Part shown: positions 46,424 to 55,331 of the stretch, in pieces | Layout: each line of letters opens with the position of its first letter | Position numbering within the stretch: the first letter of the stretch is position 1 | Origin: an uncultured Coriobacteriaceae bacterium | GTDB taxonomy: Bacteria > Actinomycetota > Coriobacteriia > Coriobacteriales > Atopobiaceae | Direction of reading: 5' to 3' | Assembly: GCA_902790135.1 (NCBI GenBank) | Contig: CADAQM010000025.1 | Span: 18,234-82,233 of the forward strand | Length of the DNA: 64,000 nucleotides | Made by a program: the position numbers and the translations under genes | Notes under the pieces: model-generated | Told to the model about the DNA's origin: nothing | Database searches by the model: none | Seen by the model: only the letters and a program-made list of their open reading frames with translations

Positions 46424-49196
46424 ATGGCTGATAACGATAACGACCTGTTTGATGACGACGCCGAGCGCGACGACCTCGACCAGGGGATAGAGGACGACGC
46501 CTCCGACGAGATCGACGAGATCTTCGACGGCGATGACGCCGAGGATGCAGACGAGGACGAGGAGGTCGAGTACGACGAGTACGGAGACCCGGTAGTCCCC
46601 GAGCGCAACCTCGCCGGCGCCTCCCTCTCCCACACCATCTCGGACGAGGCGGGTACCCGTCTCGACTTGACCGACATTCATGGTGGCGCGCTCAAGCCCA
46701 TCGAGATGAGCCAGGAGATGAAGACCTCCTTCCTCGAGTACTCGATGTCGGTCATCGTCGCCCGCGCCCTGCCTGACGTACGCGACGGCCTGAAGCCGGT
46801 GCATCGCCGCATCCTCTACGCCATGAACGAGGCGCACATCGTCCCGAGCCGTCCGCACAAGAAGAGTGCGTGGACGGTCGGCGAAGTCATGGGTAAGTAC
46901 CACCCGCACGGAGACGCGGCCATCTACGACTCCATGGTCCGTATGGCGCAGGACTTCTCCATGCGCCTGCCGCTTGTTGACGGCCACGGCAACTTTGGTT
47001 CCATCGACGGCGATCCCCCTGCGGCAATGCGCTACACCGAGAGCCGCCTGACCTACGCCGCCATGGAGATGCTGCGCGACCTCGACAAGGAGACGGTCGA
47101 CCTGCAGCCCAACTACGACGAGTCGCTCTCCGAGCCCGCCGTGCTTCCTGCACGCTTCCCCAACCTGTTGGTCAATGGCTCGTCGGGCATCGCGGTTGGC
47201 ATGGCCACCAACATCCCGCCCCACAACCTGAACGAGGTCATCGCGGCCGTCAACATGATGATTGACAACCCCGATGCCACGGTGGACGACCTGATGAAGG
47301 TCCTGCCTGGTCCGGACTTCCCCACGGGCGGCATCATCATGGGTACCGATGGCATCCGCGAGGCCTATGAGACCGGCCGCGGCACCATCACCGTGCGCGC
47401 CAAGGTTCACGTCGAGAACATCGGCAAGGGCAGCCGTCAGCGCCTCGTGGTGACCGAGATTCCCTACCAGGTCAACAAGGGCACGCTGCAGGAGCGCATC
47501 GCACAGCAGGTCAACGAGAAGCACATCGAGGGCATCTCCGACATGCGCGACGAGTCCAACCGCAAGGGCATGCGCATCGTCATCGACCTCAAGAGCGGTG
47601 CCGTGCCGCAGGTCGTGCTCAACAACCTGTACAAGCGCACGCAGCTGCAGGCCAACTTCGGCGTCATCGACCTCGCGCTGGTCGACGGCGTGCCCCGCAC
47701 GCTCAGCCTGCCCGAGATGCTGCGTCACTACATCAACCATCAGGTTGACGTGGTCACCCGCCGCACGCAGTTCGACCTGGACAAGGCACTCAAGCGCGTC
47801 CACATCCTCGAGGGACTTCTCATCGCTGTCGACAACATCGACGAGGTCGTGCACATCATCCGCTCGAGTCGCGACGACGCCGAGGCAAAGGCACGCATGC
47901 ACGAGCGCTTTGGCATCGACGACATTCAGCCTGAGGCGTCTGACGGGTCTGGCACGCGACGAGCTCGTCGGACAGATCGCAGCCCTGCACGAGCAGATTG
48001 CCTACTACCGTGACCTTCTCGAGCACCCCGAGAAAATTCTCGGTGTCATCAAGGATGAGCTTGGTGCCATTGGCCAGCGGTTCGGCAACAAGCGTCGTAC
48101 GCAGATTACGGGTGTCGCAGCGGAGGACCTGGACGTCGAGGACCTCATTGCCGAGGAGGACATGGTCATCACCTGCACGCACGCCGGCTACGTCAAGCGC
48201 CTGCCTGTGGTCACCTATCGCTCCCAGAAGCGCGGAGGCAAGGGCATCCAGGGTCTCTCGCTCAAGGACAACGACTTCGTCGAGGACCTCTTCGTTGCGT
48301 CCACGCACGACTTCGTGCTGTTCTTCACCAACAAGGGCAAGGTCTATCGCGTGAAGGTACACGAGCTGCCCACAGGCACGCGCTACTCGCGCGGCTCTGC
48401 ACTGGTCAACGTCCTGCAGCTTGATGAGGGCGAGCATCCCACGGCGGTCATCACCTGCCGCAGCTTCCCCGAGGACGAGTACCTGTTGTTTGCCACCAAG
48501 AGCGGCATGGTCAAGAAGACGGCCATGAGCGACTACGACAAGACCCGTCGCGACGGCCTCATCGCCATCAACCTCAAGAAGGGTGACGAGCTGGTCAACG
48601 TGCGCCGCGTCAAGAAGAACGAGAAGGTCATCCTCTGCTCCAGCCACGGCAAGGCCATCCTCTTCGACGAGTCCGAGATCAGGCCCACCGGCAGGGCAAC
48701 CTCCGGCGTGCGTGGCATCACCCTCAAGGACGGTGCCACCATGCTTGGCATGGAGATCTCCAACGGCAACGGCGACCTGTTTGTCATCACCGAGAAGGGC
48801 TTCGGCAAGCGCACGCCGGTCTCTGACTATCCGGAGCACAAGCGCGGCGGCCAGGGCGTGTACACTATCGCGATGACGCAGCGCAAGGGCAACCTTGTCG
48901 CGTGCCGCGTGGTTGGCCCACAGCACGAGCTCATGATCGTCTCCGAGGAGGGCGTGGTCATCCGCGTCAAGTCGTCCGATATCTCCAAGCTCGGCCGCTC
49001 GACCCAGGGTGTCAAGGTCATGAACCTCGGCGAGAACGACCGCGTCGGTGCCCTCGCGCGCATGGTGGTCCATAAGAAGAAGGCCGCCCGCGTCGACCCG
49101 ATGCAGGGTGCCCTCGAGTTGGGTGTACCCTCCGATGATGACCCCATCGACATCGGTGGCGAAGAGGTCCTCGACGAGACGCTGATCGACGAGTAA
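46424..49196 (+). pseudogene. gyrA: DNA gyrase subunit A, interrupted by a small deletion
   Basis: The first frame runs from ATG 46424 and is normal through RFGIDDIQ near base 47931; the second frame resumes at [15 protein letters not shown] and continues to TAA 49196. GyrA normally has the conserved AQAILDMR between these points, so about 23 bases are missing and the frame shifts. Otherwise intact: [24 protein letters not shown] (Ala where many bacteria have Ser83), the catalytic tyrosine in [10 protein letters not shown], the GyrA box QKRGGKG and a C-terminal pinwheel. An acidic N-terminal extension of about 80 residues is unusual. A true loss would be lethal, so sequence error is likely. 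Confidence 0.9.
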
Positions 49197-49218
49197 CCCT
49201 CATACCACAGAGTTAGAG

Positions 49219-49260
49219 ACGTGCCCTCGCATTGGTTTGCGAGGGCACGTTGCTCTTCTT
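49219..49260 (+). terminator. Terminator after gyrA
   Basis: ACGTGCCCTCGCA and TGCGAGGGCACGT form a 13-bp stem followed by TGCTCTTCTT. Confidence 0.85.
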
Positions 49261-49287
49261 GCCAGTTTGTGAGGTTGCGCAGGGTCT

Positions 49288-49785
49288 TTATGCGAAGTCT
49301 TCAGGGCTCAGGTTCTCTACGAAGTCATGGAAGGCCTGGAACTCGCGCTCCTCATTGTCTTGCTCGACCGTGTGGAAGTCGGGCATAGTGGCGGTGTTCA
49401 GCACCTGCTCGCGCGCAAATATCGGCGCACCTGCGCGGAGGGCCAGCGCGATGGCATCGGAGGGGCGGCAGTCGACATCGGTACGAGAGCCATCGCTACG
49501 GACTAGCTGAAGCGTTGCGTAGAAGGTGGTGCCACGCACGTCGACGATGCAGATGGAGGCCAGGCGCGCTCCCAGCGAGTCGATCACACTAGAGAGCAGG
49601 TCGTGTGTGAGGGGACGAAGCGACTTGCGATCCTCGATGCTCGCCGTAATTGCAGCCGCTTCGATGGGGCCAATCCGAATGGGCAGGTGGACCTGTGGAC
49701 CAGTTTCGTCGTGCTTCTTGAGCACCACGAGAGAAGCCATTTGAAGGCTTCCCATGACAACGGTCTGTATGTCCATGCGTACCAT
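49288..49785 (-). CDS. Bifunctional nuclease family protein (DUF151)
   Basis: 165 aa. The BFN/DUF151 core reads LPIRIGPIEAAAI, HDLLSSVIDSLGARL, FYATLQL and CRPSDAIALALRAGAPIFA. Members have been reported with DNase/RNase activity in some organisms, but the role in bacteria is not settled. GAGGAGG lies 4 bases before ATG 49785. Convergent with gyrA. Confidence 0.88.
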   Translation of the reverse strand: MVRMDIQTVVMGSLQMASLVVLKKHDETGPQVHLPIRIGPIEAAAITASIEDRKSLRPLTHDLLSSVIDSLGARLASICIVDVRGTTFYATLQLVRSDGSRTDVDCRPSDAIALALRAGAPIFAREQVLNTATMPDFHTVEQDNEEREFQAFHDFVENLSPEDFA

Positions 49786-49920
49786 GTAACCTCCTCATCC
49801 AACAGGCGCATGATAGGGAAAACAACCACCGAGTGCAACGGCAAGAATTCATTTGGTAAGCTTCGACCCATAGACAACTGATGACGAACAATGACGAAAG
49901 AGAACTTTTCAAATTTCTTC

Positions 49921-49949
49921 TTGACCTTATGAGGGGGTCTGTGTATTAT
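49921..49949 (+). promoter_or_regulatory. Promoter of tRNA-Ile
   Basis: TTGACC (49921-49926), 17-bp spacer, TATTAT (49944-49949), 13 bases before the mature tRNA 5' end. Confidence 0.8.
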
Positions 49950-49962
49950 TAATTCTCGCGTT

Positions 49963-50039
49963 GGGCCTGTAGCTCAGTTGGTCAGAGCGTCCGGCTGATA
50001 ACCGGGAGGTCACAAGTTCGAACCTTGTCAGGCCCACCA
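49963..50039 (+). tRNA. tRNA-Ile (GAT)
   Basis: 77 nt with encoded CCA. Acceptor GGGCCTG/CAGGCCC, anticodon loop CTGATAA, T-arm CAAGTTCGAACCTTG. A terminator follows; no structured repeat follows. Here it is not inside an rRNA operon. Confidence 0.97.
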
Positions 50040-50051
50040 CTTTTCTTTGTG

Positions 50052-50097
50052 AATAACCGCCCCAGCGCTAGCCGAGTCGCCGCTGGGGCGGTTATTA
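50052..50097 (+). terminator. Terminator after tRNA-Ile
   Basis: ATAACCGCCCCAGCG pairs exactly with CGCTGGGGCGGTTAT around a 13-nt loop. Confidence 0.8.
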
Positions 50098-50119
50098 CGA
50101 AAGGTGTAACGCAGTATAT

Positions 50120-50195
50120 GGGGATGTAGCTCAGCTGGGAGAGCGCGGGCTTTGCAAGCCTGAGGCCGAGGGTTCGAGCCCCTTCATCTCCACCA
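50120..50195 (+). tRNA. tRNA-Ala (TGC)
   Basis: 76 nt with encoded CCA. Acceptor GGGGATG/CATCTCC-type pairing, anticodon loop TTTGCAA (TGC), T-arm GAGGGTTCGAGCCCCTTC. Followed by a terminator that is repeated downstream. Confidence 0.96.
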
Positions 50196-50268
50196 TAAAC
50201 TCCGGCGTCCCTACCCAGGGGCGCTTTTCTTTTGCGGAGGGAGCGCATGGGCTCGAACCGTGAGGTCG
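50176..50268 (+). repeat. 93-bp direct repeat, first copy (tRNA-Ala 3' end)
   Basis: Bases 50176-50268 recur without a mismatch at 50339-50431 (offset 163). The unit covers the T-arm 3' strand, acceptor, CCA, terminator and the inverted T-arm that begins the structured core. Confidence 0.93.
50205..50233 (+). terminator. Terminator of tRNA-Ala
   Basis: GCGTCCC and GGGGCGC pair (one T-G) followed by TTTTCTTTT. An identical copy is at 50368-50396. Confidence 0.8.
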
Positions 50269-50344
50269 CGACAGGCCTGTGGCCTGTCGCGGGCCGAGCC
50301 GCAGGCGAGGCCAACGAGCGCCGCCGGAGGCGGCGCGGGAGCCC
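50249..50344 (+). repeat. tRNA-3'-end-associated structured repeat, Ala copy
   Basis: Outer stem GGGCTC (50249-50254)/GAGCCC (50339-50344); the left arm with the following CGAACC is an 11-nt inverted copy of the tRNA-Ala T-arm. P2 CGCGACAGGCC/GGCCTGTCGCG with loop TGT (50267-50291). P3 GGCC-GA-GCC-GCA-GGC-GA-GGCC (50292-50312). P4 GCGCCGCC/GGCGGCGC with loop GGA (50318-50336). Same design as the Ser and Lys copies with compensating changes in stems. Confidence 0.85.
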
Positions 50345-50431
50345 CTTCATCTCCACCATAAACTCCGGCGTCCCTACCCAGGGGCGCTTTTCTTTTGCGG
50401 AGGGAGCGCATGGGCTCGAACCGTGAGGTCG
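50339..50431 (+). repeat. 93-bp direct repeat, second copy, core truncated
   Basis: A perfect copy of 50176-50268. It ends with the start of another structured core (GAGGTCG), after which sequence changes abruptly to GAGATTCTCTGGGG; so a further core was cut off or replaced. The rest of the gap to 50497 shows no feature. Confidence 0.9.
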
Positions 50432-50497
50432 GAGATTCTCTGGGGGATATTCACTCGTGTGGGAAACACTCCATGGGAATTGCTGTACCGCCCAAGG

Positions 50498-52084
50498 CTA
50501 GAGCTGCCCGTAGATGAACGCCGATGCGTCGTATGAGGATCCCCAGACACCAAAGATGACAACGGCGAGGAAAGCTATGCAGTAGACGAACCAACGAAAC
50601 ACGACATGCTGCTCATCGATGGTATTGCGGATGGATATGCCACGCTCATGGAGAGAATCGATCCAGAAAAGGACTGCTATAGCACACGCTAGGATCAACC
50701 AATCCGGCCGTTCCAATCCGAGGCTTGTAAGCGTTCCATCGAAGAGCCAGGTTATGTCGCACCAACCGTGAAAAAATTGATTGATCATTCCAAACGCTGC
50801 CTCAAGACTTTCTCCACGCGAGAAGAAACGCCCAAAAGAGCAGATGATGAACGTACGCACTATCTGGAAGGTTCTCCAGCCCATGGACTGCTGGTCAAAC
50901 CCAAGCTTCGTCGCCAGGCGCGTGTATTGCTCACCCAAGAGGATGCCAAGAGTGATAAAGATGCCATTCCAGATACCATATACAATGAACTTCCAATCTG
51001 GGCCATGCCAAAATCCCACGAGGAAGTACACGATAAACATTGCCATAATTGGCGGAAGACGCTTGCCAGCATAGTTGCCGAGAATGTTCCTCGACTTCCT
51101 GCCTATTTCGACGAATAGCTTCGAAAGCGAGAGCGGATAGAACACATAGTCCTTCATCCATGCACCGAGGGTGATGTGCCAGCGGCGCCAGAACTCTTCG
51201 ATGCTTCGTGAGTTGTAGGGCTGGCGGAAGTTCTGCTCAAGGTCGATGCCAACAATCTGCGAGAAGCCTCGCGCGATGTTCACGCCTCCAGAGAAGTCTG
51301 CGTAGACCTGAAGGCCATAGAACACGGCAGACACGAACATGAGCAGACCATGGTAGAGCTTCCAGTCAACAAAGAGGGTATTGACTGGAACTGCAAGACG
51401 ATCCGCTATCACGAGCTTGAGGAAGAAGCCCCATAGAATTAGTTGTGCTCCGTGGCAAAGACGTCGGTAATCGAACTCATGGCCCTCGTAGAGCTGTGAG
51501 GCAAGCTGCTTGTAGCGCGGAATAGGACCCTGTACGATCTGCGGAAAGTAGCTTAAGAAGAGAGCGAACTTGGCGAGGTGCCTATCAGCAGTAACTTTGC
51601 CACGATATACGTCCACGATATAGGCGATCGCTTGCAGAGTGTAGAAAGAAATGCCCAAGGGGAGCACTATCTTCCTTATGGGAAACGATGTCCCCAAGGT
51701 ACCGTTGGAGATGTCGACGAAGAAATTGAAGTACTTTAGATAGAGCAGGGCTCCAAGATTGACGCATATACCAAGCGTCACCACAAGACGCGCTCGCTTC
51801 TTTGTGGCAAGCTTCAAGGTCTGCTTCTCTGCACGTGACGCTTCTTTTCCCAGGTTGGATAGCTGTGCCTTTCCCTTGTCATTGATGTTCTGGATCACAA
51901 TACCGATGACGAAAGTGAAGACTATGGAAGCAAGAAGAACGAGAAGTAGGTATCCGCTGTTTAAATAGTAGAAGGTGAGACTCCCTAGGAGGAGAACAAC
52001 CCATCTAGTCCGCAAGGGGACGATGAAGTAGACGAGTACCACCAAAGTGATAAACATCAAAAAGTTCATCTGAGTAAAGGCCAT
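50498..52084 (-). CDS. MBOAT-family O-acyltransferase (AlgI/DltB-like)
   Basis: 528 aa polytopic membrane protein with about 11 hydrophobic segments. Family hallmarks: FNFFVDISNG and FPQIVQGPIPRY, the SRSIEEFWRRWHITLGAWMKDYVFYPL segment (read in parts), and the likely catalytic histidine in LVGFWHGPDWKFIVYG. It would transfer an acyl group, often acetyl, across the membrane to a surface polymer. Pairs with the SGNH-type gene 52 bases upstream, as AlgI pairs with AlgX/AlgJ or PatA with PatB. Confidence 0.92.
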   Translation of the reverse strand: MAFTQMNFLMFITLVVLVYFIVPLRTRWVVLLLGSLTFYYLNSGYLLLVLLASIVFTFVIGIVIQNINDKGKAQLSNLGKEASRAEKQTLKLATKKRARLVVTLGICVNLGALLYLKYFNFFVDISNGTLGTSFPIRKIVLPLGISFYTLQAIAYIVDVYRGKVTADRHLAKFALFLSYFPQIVQGPIPRYKQLASQLYEGHEFDYRRLCHGAQLILWGFFLKLVIADRLAVPVNTLFVDWKLYHGLLMFVSAVFYGLQVYADFSGGVNIARGFSQIVGIDLEQNFRQPYNSRSIEEFWRRWHITLGAWMKDYVFYPLSLSKLFVEIGRKSRNILGNYAGKRLPPIMAMFIVYFLVGFWHGPDWKFIVYGIWNGIFITLGILLGEQYTRLATKLGFDQQSMGWRTFQIVRTFIICSFGRFFSRGESLEAAFGMINQFFHGWCDITWLFDGTLTSLGLERPDWLILACAIAVLFWIDSLHERGISIRNTIDEQHVVFRWFVYCIAFLAVVIFGVWGSSYDASAFIYGQL

Positions 52085-52136
52085 CAGCTCTCACTCCCAT
52101 AAGAACCGGAATGGTTTGACACAAAGGGACACGACA

Positions 52137-54353
52137 TTAGAACCATCGGCTGTCGACTACCGAAAGACTTACTGGATCGTATGCGACAACGAATAACCCA
52201 GGTGAATACCTATCACTGTATGGGGGAAAGCCACTAGTCACTAGCCAGATGTGAGAATCTGAGGCGCTATTTCCGTTGCTAGTAATGCGACAGAGGTCGT
52301 TCTCAAGGTGCGCCGTTTCTTCCGTGTCCGAAGTTAACTCGTTGATTGAACCATCAGACTCGATAAGACAGCAGTACGGCTGACGCTTCTTCAGCTTGGC
52401 CAGTTTCACCAATCCTAGGTCTTTGAGCATAGTGCGCTCTTCTTCTCCTAGTTTGGGTGCCATGTTGCCCGAGGACACAATGGCAATCTCCAAACCAGGT
52501 TTGGAGAGAAGCATATTCAAATGAGTAGCTAGGGGTGTCTTGTCGTCCTCGATGTGCGAGTGCTTGATGTCAAACTGCCAGTTATAGCGCAAGCGATAGC
52601 GATATATTGCTTGGAGATTGGTAGGTAGCTCGTCATAGCGGACTCCTTGGTCCAATGCCGAATCAAGAGCTTCGTACGTGTTTGGGCTGATACGTCGATC
52701 ACTCTGGAAGGTGTCGAAGCAAGTACTGTCAATTACGGCGTGGGACACATGGTCATAGACAACTACGTTGATTCCACGCTGATTGAGCGTGTATTCAGTT
52801 TTATCAAGCTTGAAAGAGGCAATGTTACCATCATCGTGACCGCCACTCTTTAGGTGAATGATTCTGTTGTCTGGAAGAAGATAGTCAACACTTAGTGGAC
52901 CCAGAACGTCTTCTTTATCTTTGCTGTCAGACTCTGAAGAGTCAGCCGAGTCTGTTGGTTCGGAAAGGTATGACGACTCAACTGAATCTGCTGACTCTGT
53001 GCTATTAAGTGGACTGCCTTTGCGTTCTTCTATGACCACTTCCCCATCTTTAACAACAGCAATGTAAGAGTCTCTGAAGTCGAGAAGGGCCAATTCTGAG
53101 AGCCCCAGTTGTCTAAACACAAGCCTTTGTTCTTCTGAGAGAGACTTTGATGCATCGTCCTGACAGATGATAGTTACAGCGTAGCCTGGTTTGCACACGT
53201 CACGGAGATATTCCGAAATGTCCTCGTCGAATCCTGTCGCACGAATCAAACCGTCGTACTTGTTATGCCAGGCCTTGGAATCCTCCTCCAAAAAAGAGTA
53301 ACGCTCCACATTTCGCTTGTCTTCGCAGCCACATTGGTCATGCAGGTAGGTTGCAATCCAGCTGGAGACTTTTAAGGCACCAAAGTAATTGAGGTGCATC
53401 GTATCGTGTGTGTCGATTGGTGGCTCGTAGCCAATCTCCGTGATGAGGGGATCAATAGTCATATCTAAGAATGCGATGTCATGCTCATCTGCGTATGCCT
53501 GCACTTCATTGTGAAGCGACGAACCCCAACTAATCGTCGTTGGGGTTTTTACAAGAATGAGCTGGAGATCATTGCTCTTGCAGAAGTCGGCAATTCTGTC
53601 GAGGTAGAGGAGGGAGTCCTCAGTTAGACCGTTACTCATTTTTGTACTGGTCACGACTTGCAGAGGTACGTTAAGCTCATCTGTTTCCATAGCCTCGGAT
53701 ACGCGTTTTGTGGAGAACCGATAGCCACGTTTATAGCTTTCTGGGTCAGCCCCAAACTTGGCCCAATCACTCCAATCGAGGCTGGACCATCTGCTATGAA
53801 ATGAGAGGAGAGGAAAGAGGTTCTCTAGACAAGAGTGATTTCCGTCCATCTCGCTCTCTTCGCGAGCGGCTTCAAGTTTGACCTCTGACAGTCTCATGGG
53901 AATAAGTGCCTTCTGCGTATACGCATAATCCGGAGACCGCCTTAGCTCATTGACCTCGAGCACAACGGTGCGCAGCGAATCGCCGTGGAGACGATTCGCC
54001 TCTTTGATCCAGTAGTAAGACATAAAAGCCGATTGCTGCTCTGTAGAGAGGTTATAGGCGCATATGCCTTGTTCGTCATACATAGCAATGGGAGAGAAGG
54101 CACACACACCATTGCTGTTACCTACAAACAGAGCTTCAATTGTGTTGTTTGGCTGTTCGTAGAAGCCTCTGGTGGTGCTGTAGTTATTCCACTCGAACCA
54201 TGCTGGCCTAAGAGCAATATCCGCACCAATTAGCAGGACAGCAACTAGGGACAAGAACAAGAGGCAGGTCAACACATGGTTACGTGACTTTTCGTCCCTA
54301 CCCTGGGTTTCATCGTTCGTTGGGCTTGCTTCTGTGATCGCCATGACACCCAT
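52137..54353 (-). CDS. SGNH/DltD-like surface protein with two ILEI-like domains
   Basis: About 738 aa. A transmembrane helix near the N-terminus (LTCLLFLSLVAVLLIGADIAL) is followed by an SGNH-hydrolase-like domain: VGNSNGV in place of GDS, and a C-terminal IDTHDTMHLNYFG block with D-x2-H-like residues. After about residue 400 come two repeats that resemble the ILEI/FAM3 fold (GYAVTIIC ... INVVVYDHVSHAVIDSTCFDT and GLEIAIVS ... LFVVAYDPVSLSVVDSRWF), with a Ser/Asp/Glu-rich insert in the first. Likely acts with the MBOAT protein on a surface polymer. Start uncertain: TTG 54386, ATG 54353 or ATG 54344. Confidence 0.7.
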   Translation of the reverse strand: MGVMAITEASPTNDETQGRDEKSRNHVLTCLLFLSLVAVLLIGADIALRPAWFEWNNYSTTRGFYEQPNNTIEALFVGNSNGVCAFSPIAMYDEQGICAYNLSTEQQSAFMSYYWIKEANRLHGDSLRTVVLEVNELRRSPDYAYTQKALIPMRLSEVKLEAAREESEMDGNHSCLENLFPLLSFHSRWSSLDWSDWAKFGADPESYKRGYRFSTKRVSEAMETDELNVPLQVVTSTKMSNGLTEDSLLYLDRIADFCKSNDLQLILVKTPTTISWGSSLHNEVQAYADEHDIAFLDMTIDPLITEIGYEPPIDTHDTMHLNYFGALKVSSWIATYLHDQCGCEDKRNVERYSFLEEDSKAWHNKYDGLIRATGFDEDISEYLRDVCKPGYAVTIICQDDASKSLSEEQRLVFRQLGLSELALLDFRDSYIAVVKDGEVVIEERKGSPLNSTESADSVESSYLSEPTDSADSSESDSKDKEDVLGPLSVDYLLPDNRIIHLKSGGHDDGNIASFKLDKTEYTLNQRGINVVVYDHVSHAVIDSTCFDTFQSDRRISPNTYEALDSALDQGVRYDELPTNLQAIYRYRLRYNWQFDIKHSHIEDDKTPLATHLNMLLSKPGLEIAIVSSGNMAPKLGEEERTMLKDLGLVKLAKLKKRQPYCCLIESDGSINELTSDTEETAHLENDLCRITSNGNSASDSHIWLVTSGFPPYSDRYSPGLFVVAYDPVSLSVVDSRWF

Positions 54354-54386
54354 TTCACTAAGTGAGCTGCGAAGATGCTCGCTCAA

Positions 54387-54749
54387 GACGTATATGCTTT
54401 AGATAGGACACATAAAGAGAATAAGATTAGGCAATACCTACTACTAGTTGCCCATATGGACGATTCTGCATAGAAACATAAGATTAGCAGCTATTGAGCC
54501 AAAGGTTGGTCGAGGTAGAACAAAGACATCAGCTTTTGGCGAAGTCGTTCGAAGATATTCTTCTGCCAAGGGGCGCTTTTCTTTTGTGCTGGACTCCTAC
54601 GGGCTCGAAATGCGAAATATATGCAAGCCCAGACGTCTCGGACCATGCTCCAACAAAACACCTTGCTCTCTATCCAAGTGAGACCGTCGAGCGACATTCT
54701 TGCTACTATGGTTGGTGTTGCGTGGTTCGTAATACACTCGGAGAGCCAA
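54387..54749. other. Gene-free gap between SGNH gene and rfbC
   Basis: No convincing gene. It holds the degenerate tRNA-Ala-type repeat remnant at 54569-54609 and presumably divergent promoters; no clear promoter pair was found. Confidence 0.5.
54569..54609 (+). repeat. Degenerate remnant of the tRNA-Ala repeat unit
   Basis: AGGGGCGCTTTTCTTTTG (54569-54586) is identical to the tRNA-Ala terminator tract, and GGGCTCGAA (54601-54609) follows after 14 bases, exactly as in the 93-bp repeat. The 14 bases between have diverged. No tRNA gene is nearby. Confidence 0.75.
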
Positions 54750-55331
54750 ATGGAATCCATAACCTCAGGTAATTTCACGTTCATCCCTACCGATATTGAT
54801 GGGGTCCTAGTGGTGGAGAGTCGATCCTATGGCGATTCTCGTGGCTCGTTTATGGAGACCTATAAACGTCCTGACTTTGTTGCTGGTGGTATCGATATAG
54901 AGTTCGTCCAGGACAACCAGTCATCCTCAGTCCGAGGTGTTCTCCGCGGCCTTCATTTTCAGGTCAATCATCCGCAGGCGAAGCTGGTGCGTGTTATCCA
55001 AGGAAAGGTGTTTGACGTCGCCGTCGATTTGAGAGAAGGAAGCCCTACCTATGGGGCATGGGCTGGTGTCACACTCTCGGCAGAGAGTAATCGTCAGTTC
55101 TTCATTCCGCGCGGATTCGCTCACGGCTTCTATGTTCTTAGCGACACAGCCGTCTTTGCCTACAAGTGCGATGACGTGTATCACCCCAACGATGAGGGTG
55201 GTATCTGTTGGAACGACCCGGGAATCGGAATCGAATGGCCGCTGCTTCCCGACACGGACATCATCCTGAGCGAGAAGGATAAGCATCACCCTACGCTCAG
55301 CGAACTTCAGGATTTGAGGAAAGTGAAGTAG
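54750..55331 (+). CDS. rfbC: dTDP-4-dehydrorhamnose 3,5-epimerase
   Basis: 193 aa cupin-fold epimerase of the dTDP-rhamnose pathway. Catalytic-site segments: VRGLHFQ-type LRGLHFQVNHPQAKLV, FFIPRGFAHGF, and YKCDDVYHPNDEGGI with the tyrosine. GGAGA precedes ATG 54750; the open frame upstream is not homologous. No rmlA, B or D gene is in the window. Its stop overlaps the next gene by one base (TAGTG). Confidence 0.95.
   Translation: MESITSGNFTFIPTDIDGVLVVESRSYGDSRGSFMETYKRPDFVAGGIDIEFVQDNQSSSVRGVLRGLHFQVNHPQAKLVRVIQGKVFDVAVDLREGSPTYGAWAGVTLSAESNRQFFIPRGFAHGFYVLSDTAVFAYKCDDVYHPNDEGGICWNDPGIGIEWPLLPDTDIILSEKDKHHPTLSELQDLRKVK

Noticed and set aside
47925..47990. Programmed frameshifting in gyrA
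   Set aside because: Conserved residues are missing at the junction, not only the frame; no slippery sequence is visible. A deletion explains it better.
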